DNA of 64,000 nucleotides from Wocania_A spongiicola (lineage in GTDB: Bacteria; Bacteroidota; Bacteroidia; Flavobacteriales; Flavobacteriaceae): assembly GCF_023502325.1 (NCBI RefSeq), contig NZ_JAMFLZ010000001.1, positions 186,001 through 250,000 of the forward strand. The letters run 5' to 3'. This document shows positions 59,850 through 64,000 of this stretch, in pieces (position 1 is the first letter of the stretch; each line of letters begins with the position of its first letter). The notes under the pieces are model-generated. The model had not been told where the DNA came from, did not search any database, and saw only the letters and a program-made list of their open reading frames with translations. The position numbers were made by a program, and so were the translations under genes.

Positions 59850-60950
59850 TTAAAACTCAAATTTCAACTGTACACTAACACTTTTTTTTGCTTCTGGTTT
59901 TTTCTTAGTTTCTGTATTTAGGTTAGATAAAGAAATACCTAATAACCTAACAGAGTTACTTAATTTCTCTTGAAACAACAAATCTTTGGCAGTTTCCATA
60001 ATAATGCTAGTATCACTTACAAAATAAGGCAAGGTTTTACTTCGGGTTTGTAAAGTAAAGTCGCTGTATTTTATTTTTAAAGTTACCGTTTTTCCAGCTA
60101 CTTTACTTTTAGTTAAACGCTTAGAAACCTCTTCAGCAATATGCTTTAATTTTTCAAGCATAAAAATTTCAGAAGATAGGTTTTCGCTAAATGTACGTTC
60201 GGCTGCTAAACTTTTTCTTGTTCTATTTGGTTTTACTTCACTATTTTGAACCCCACGAACTATGTAATAATAATAGCGTCCAGATTTACCAAAGTTTGCA
60301 TCTAAATACTCCAAAGATTTTTGTTTTAAATCTAAGCCCGTAAAAATACCTTTCTGATACATTTTTTCGGCAGTTACTTTTCCAACACCATAAAATTTTC
60401 GAATATCTAATTGCTCTAAAAAATCTAAAACTTCTTCTGGGTTTACAGTTTTTTGCCCGTTAGGTTTATTATAATCACTCGCAACTTTAGCAATAAATTT
60501 GTTAATAGAAATACCAGCTGATGCGGTTAAACCAACCTCTTTAAAAATGCGCTCACGTATATTTTTAGCTATTAATGATGCACTTGGGTTACCTTTTTTG
60601 TTTTCAGTAACATCCAAATAGGCTTCGTCTAAAGAAAGAGGTTCAACCAAATCGGTATAATCGTAAAAAATGGCTCTAATTTTTTTAGAAATTTCAGAAT
60701 ACCTTTCAAAACGTGGCCTCACAAAAATTAAATCGGGACACAATTTAGCAGCTAAATTTCCAGCCATGGCGCTTTTAACACCAAATTTTCTTGCTTCATA
60801 GCTAGCTGCGCTAACTACGCCACGTTTACCTCCACCACCAACAGCAAGAGGTTTCCCTTTTAAATCTGGATTATCCATTTGCTCTACAGAAGCATAAAAT
60901 GCATCCATATCTACATGAATAATTTTTCGAATTGGTAAATCGTTAGACAT
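59850..60950 (-). CDS. dinB: DNA polymerase IV (Y-family)
   Basis: 366 residues, full length for DinB. Catalytic carboxylates: HVDMDAFYASVEQ (Asp8/10-like) and SLDEAYLDVT (Asp-Glu ~105). It has HhH and little-finger domains, and a C-terminal SVQLKFEF that may be a beta-clamp-binding motif. It performs translesion synthesis with low fidelity. It lies directly upstream, in transcription order, of the cassette-like array. Confidence 0.96.
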   Translation of the reverse strand: MSNDLPIRKIIHVDMDAFYASVEQMDNPDLKGKPLAVGGGGKRGVVSAASYEARKFGVKSAMAGNLAAKLCPDLIFVRPRFERYSEISKKIRAIFYDYTDLVEPLSLDEAYLDVTENKKGNPSASLIAKNIRERIFKEVGLTASAGISINKFIAKVASDYNKPNGQKTVNPEEVLDFLEQLDIRKFYGVGKVTAEKMYQKGIFTGLDLKQKSLEYLDANFGKSGRYYYYIVRGVQNSEVKPNRTRKSLAAERTFSENLSSEIFMLEKLKHIAEEVSKRLTKSKVAGKTVTLKIKYSDFTLQTRSKTLPYFVSDTSIIMETAKDLLFQEKLSNSVRLLGISLSNLNTETKKKPEAKKSVSVQLKFEF

Positions 60951-61025
60951 GATGTAAATTTAGGCATTAAATGCTTTTAAATTATATATACTCTAATGGT
61001 TATTAAACTTTGATTTATAAAATTA

Positions 61026-61499
61026 ATGATAGAAATAGAGCGTAAGTTTTTAGTTAAATCAGATGCTTTTAAAGCTCAAGCTTTTAAAAGTACACGAATT
61101 GTTCAGGGGTTTTTAAATCGAGATCCAGAACGTTCTGTTAGAGTTCGAATAAAAGGTGATAAAGGCGTTTTAACGGTTAAAGGGAAATCTTCAAACAATG
61201 GATTATCGCGTTTTGAATGGGAAAGAGAAATAGAAAAGCATGAGGCAGAATCACTTTTAAAACTCTGTGAACCAACAATTATTGATAAAATACGTTATGA
61301 AATAAAAGTGGGAAATCATGTTTTTGAGGCAGATGAGTTTTTTGGAGATAATAAAGGACTAATTATAGTTGAAATAGAGTTAAAGCACGAAAACGAAACC
61401 TTTGAAAAACCAGATTGGTTAGGTGAAGAATTAACAGGAAACATAAAATACTATAATTCGCAATTAAGTAAACAACCATATAATACCTGGAAATCATGA
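61026..61499 (+). CDS. CYTH domain protein
   Basis: 157 residues, a single CYTH triphosphate tunnel domain. The EIERKFLV signature (ExExK) is at residues 3-10, with RVRIKGDKGVLTVKGKS and VEIELKHENE following. The family includes inorganic triphosphatases and adenylate cyclases; a phosphatase is more likely at this size. Its stop overlaps the next start (ATGA). Confidence 0.9.
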   Translation: MIEIERKFLVKSDAFKAQAFKSTRIVQGFLNRDPERSVRVRIKGDKGVLTVKGKSSNNGLSRFEWEREIEKHEAESLLKLCEPTIIDKIRYEIKVGNHVFEADEFFGDNKGLIIVEIELKHENETFEKPDWLGEELTGNIKYYNSQLSKQPYNTWKS

Positions 61500-62044
61500 A
61501 AAAAATATTTTTAGTATGTGCCGCTTTACTAATTTTTATCGCTTGTAAAGAAGAGGCAAAAACATCTGTTTTAGAAATAAAAGAAAACCTACCAGAAACC
61601 AAAAAAATAGTAGAAGATACAATAGTTGAGGTTGCTGTAGAAAAGCCTATAAAAAAAACTATAAAACAATTAAAGGAAGAATTAAATGCTAAAGGCTATA
61701 AAACATTTGATTATGTTGATGAGAAAACAAAAGACACTTTTTTAATGCAACAGTATTTCATTGCTTTTTTAAAACGAGGACCAATACGAGGACAAAATGA
61801 GGAAGAAACTGCAGACCTGCAGAAAGAACACTTGGCTCATTTAGGTAAAATGTACGAGCTAGGATATGCCGATATTTCTGGCCCTTTTGGAGACGATGGC
61901 GACATTCGTGGTATAACTATTTATAATGTGCCTACACAAAAAATGGCAGATAGTTTAGCCAATGCTGACCCTATGGTTAAAGCTGGGCGATTAGAAATAG
62001 AAATACACCCGTGGTGGGCAGCAAAAGGGTTTCCGTTACGATAA
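61496..62044 (+). CDS. YCII-like domain lipoprotein
   Basis: 182 residues with a lipobox LLIFIACKEE. The C-terminal ~95 residues (FIAFLKRGPIRG, KEHLAHLGKMYELG, MADSLANADPMVKAGRLEIE) resemble the YCII fold, a small dimeric domain of uncertain catalysis. It overlaps the CYTH gene by four bases and the EEP gene by one, so the three form an operon. Confidence 0.8.
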   Translation: MKKIFLVCAALLIFIACKEEAKTSVLEIKENLPETKKIVEDTIVEVAVEKPIKKTIKQLKEELNAKGYKTFDYVDEKTKDTFLMQQYFIAFLKRGPIRGQNEEETADLQKEHLAHLGKMYELGYADISGPFGDDGDIRGITIYNVPTQKMADSLANADPMVKAGRLEIEIHPWWAAKGFPLR

Positions 62045-62919
62045 TGCTAAAAATATTTCGAGCCCTATATCTATTTTTAAACATTGCAATTATTATAGCA
62101 TTGTTGACTATTCATTTTTTTTATAAAGAGAATAGTTATCAAAACTCATTACTCTATTACACATTTCCACTACCAATTATTATTCTTATAGTTTTATTTT
62201 TGGCTATTTTTTTAAATAAAAAGCTCAAAAAGTATAATCTACTAATCGCTTTTATATTGTTAGTAATTTGGTTAGGAAGAAGTTTTAAAATTCATTTTTC
62301 TGAAGATATTAAAGAAACAGATTTAGAAGTTGTGTTTTGGAATGCTTCTCATAATAGAGACTTTGATGACGCTTTTAATATTAACAATAGTATTCCAGAT
62401 GTTTTAGTTTTAGTTGAAGACGGAGTATATAATTTAGAAGACTTTAAATTAAAGTACCCTAAATATTATTTTCACGAATCTATTAGAGGAATCAGTATTT
62501 TTTCTAAAACACCTCTAAAGATTTTAGATGAAATCACTTCTAATCATAAAACAAATATTATTAATTTTGAAGTTGACGGTATTTGTTTTTATGCCGTTGA
62601 TGTCTCAGCAAGTATGGATGTGCCTCGGTCTTGGGAATTAAGTTTTGTAAATGAGTATATTAAAATAAAAGAAAAAACAGTTTTACTCGGGGACTTTAAC
62701 ATTCCTTTTGAATCTAAATTTCTAACAAACATTAAGGCTAATTTTAACCACGCATTTAATAAAAAAGGTAACGGGTTTAGAGAAACTTGGTTTTGGAATA
62801 TCCCCTTGCTTTCTCTCGATCATATTTGGGTCTCAAAAGATTTAAAAATTCTTAAAACAGAGAAAGTCAACACATGGAAATCTGATCATAGTATGCTTAA
62901 GGTGTTTATAGCAAATTAA
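62044..62919 (+). CDS. endonuclease/exonuclease/phosphatase family membrane protein
   Basis: About 291 residues from the ATG at 62044, which overlaps the previous stop (TAATG). Three N-terminal membrane helices (~5-90) precede an EEP-fold domain: VVFWNASHNRD replaces the usual N-x-N start, and LLGDFNIPFES and LDHIWVSKD carry the catalytic Asp-x-Asn and Asp-His. The EEP domain probably faces the periplasm. A nuclease or a phosphodiesterase is possible. Confidence 0.85.
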   Translation: MLKIFRALYLFLNIAIIIALLTIHFFYKENSYQNSLLYYTFPLPIIILIVLFLAIFLNKKLKKYNLLIAFILLVIWLGRSFKIHFSEDIKETDLEVVFWNASHNRDFDDAFNINNSIPDVLVLVEDGVYNLEDFKLKYPKYYFHESIRGISIFSKTPLKILDEITSNHKTNIINFEVDGICFYAVDVSASMDVPRSWELSFVNEYIKIKEKTVLLGDFNIPFESKFLTNIKANFNHAFNKKGNGFRETWFWNIPLLSLDHIWVSKDLKILKTEKVNTWKSDHSMLKVFIAN

Positions 62920-63086
62920 ATAGCTGTCATTGTTTTAACATACACATTGCCTCAAACATTAGCTCATTACAACGGTATTAATATTATTTTAATCTATGTG
63001 TATGGTTTTTGTATAGGTTTATTATTTTTTTAGATATTTAAATTAATTTAATATAGCCTATAAACAAAATGTGATATAAAAATCAT

Positions 63087-64000
63087 ATTGAAAAAGGTTA
63101 TAAAATTAAAAGAATATTAGTTTGTTTGTGGTTTGTTTTGTTTCTGTTTTATTCGCAGAAATCATCAGGACAATTAGGGTTTTGTTCAGGAAACTCTGGA
63201 GATCCTATTTTTACCGAAGATTTTGGTACAGGAATAGCAAATAATTCACTCCCTGCAGGCACTACAACATATTTTTACTCAACAGGTTATCCGGGTGACG
63301 GTTTTTATACCGTGTCTAATGGTACTTTTGGAAACGCCTTTGATTGGCACCAAACTCAAGATCATACACTTGGAGATGTTGATGGGAAATGCCTTATTGT
63401 TAACGCTGCAGCCTCTCCTGGGGAGTTTTACAGAACAACAGTAACGGGTTTATGTGAAACAACCACTTATGAATTTTCAGCATGGGTTTTAAACCTTGTT
63501 ATTGCCAATAGTTTTTGTTCAACAGTACCTGGAGGCACAATCCCTATAAATGTTAGTTTTGAAATTTGGGATAGTACAGATACTAATTTACTAGCTAGTG
63601 GCGATACAGGAAATATTGTTGAGTTATCATCTCCGAATTGGCAGGAATATGGTCTGGTTTTTCAAACATTAATGGGTCAAAATACAGTAATTCTTAAAAT
63701 GATTAACAACGGATTAGGGGGTTGTGGTAATGATTTGGCTATTGATGATATTGAATTTAAATCATGTGGAGATACAGTTATAGTATCAGATTTAGCTAAT
63801 AATGATACAGAGAGTCTATGTAGCTCTCAAGCTCCTTTTAACACGACATTAACCGCAACACCAGATTTTAGTGTATATAGTTCGCATTTTTATCAATGGC
63901 AATCTAGTACTGATGGAGGAGTTACTTGGAACGATTTAGCGGGAGAGAACAATCAAACCTTAAATATCTCAGTCACTAATACCACTTATTTTCGATCTAA
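63087..64000 (+). CDS. large secreted protein, C-terminus cut by window edge
   Basis: At least 304 residues, open to the right edge. The signal peptide is KRILVCLWFVLFLFYSQ. The mature part begins FCSGNSGDPIFTEDFGTG and has a MAM/jelly-roll-like domain (~40-220) followed by SDLANNDTESLCSSQAPFNT and an Ig-like domain start (FYQWQSSTDGGVTW). This layout is typical of very large T9SS-exported adhesins. No ATG lies upstream in frame before a stop; ATT at 63087 (ATT GAA AAA GGT) is the most likely start, so the exact start is uncertain. Confidence 0.7.
   Translation, partial: MEKGYKIKRILVCLWFVLFLFYSQKSSGQLGFCSGNSGDPIFTEDFGTGIANNSLPAGTTTYFYSTGYPGDGFYTVSNGTFGNAFDWHQTQDHTLGDVDGKCLIVNAAASPGEFYRTTVTGLCETTTYEFSAWVLNLVIANSFCSTVPGGTIPINVSFEIWDSTDTNLLASGDTGNIVELSSPNWQEYGLVFQTLMGQNTVILKMINNGLGGCGNDLAIDDIEFKSCGDTVIVSDLANNDTESLCSSQAPFNTTLTATPDFSVYSSHFYQWQSSTDGGVTWNDLAGENNQTLNISVTNTTYFRS

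Overview
The window comes from the chromosome of a marine-type flavobacterium (Bacteroidota, Flavobacteriaceae). Supporting signs are the low G+C content, promoters of the TTG-N17-23-TAnnTTTG type, a SusC/SusD pair, an IPExxxVDY protein, an OmpA protein with thrombospondin-3 repeats, a viroplasmin-type RNase H and a large secreted protein of gliding/T9SS style. tRNA genes do not encode CCA.

Region 1 (1-1420) is a minus-strand tRNA array. In transcription order it holds Tyr, Cys, Asn, Asp, Glu, Val, Lys, Leu(UAG) without a long variable arm, and a class I body with anticodon UAA. Next comes a Phe-like tRNA with a 54-nt hairpin insertion in the anticodon loop, then a tRNA-like gene whose halves are ~130 nt too far apart. 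The array then reaches at least one circularly permuted tRNA, whose 3' half precedes its 5' half with all 21 stem pairs intact. A second permuted candidate runs off the left edge. This is the most unusual part of the window. A TPR protein with a lysine-rich tail lies just upstream, and a cloverleaf-like RNA candidate lies at 2143-2212.

Region 2 (2.7-11.1 kb) is housekeeping and stress: AhpD-like and OsmC redox proteins, RecJ, an MFS transporter, LpxH, QueD, a 32-residue membrane peptide, MATE and GNAT genes, a universal stress protein and tRNA-Ala.

Region 3 (11.1-32.1 kb) is a polysaccharide-utilisation locus. SusC, SusD, an FG-GAP/ASPIC lipoprotein and a GH31 enzyme are on the minus strand behind a TPR-HTH regulator. 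GH63, a kinase/M23 peptidase/class III aminotransferase fusion and a GH2 enzyme are on the plus strand. SusC/D would import oligosaccharides that the lipoprotein and periplasmic hydrolases trim.

Region 4 (32-53.2 kb) is core chromosome: AddB- and AddA-like repair proteins, OmpA, glycine C-acetyltransferase, superoxide dismutase, a PurF-like protein, a PfkB kinase, RNase H, a cyclase-family protein, PurN, then acpP-fabF-rnc and IPExxxVDY-pyk.

Region 5 (53.2-59.8 kb) is a run of eight co-oriented accessory genes separated by long imperfect palindromes ending in GCTAAC/GTTAGC-like cores. It looks like an integron-type cassette array (attC-like sites) without an integrase in the window.

Region 6 (59.85-64 kb) holds dinB, CYTH, YCII-like and EEP-family genes and the start of a large secreted protein that runs off the right edge.
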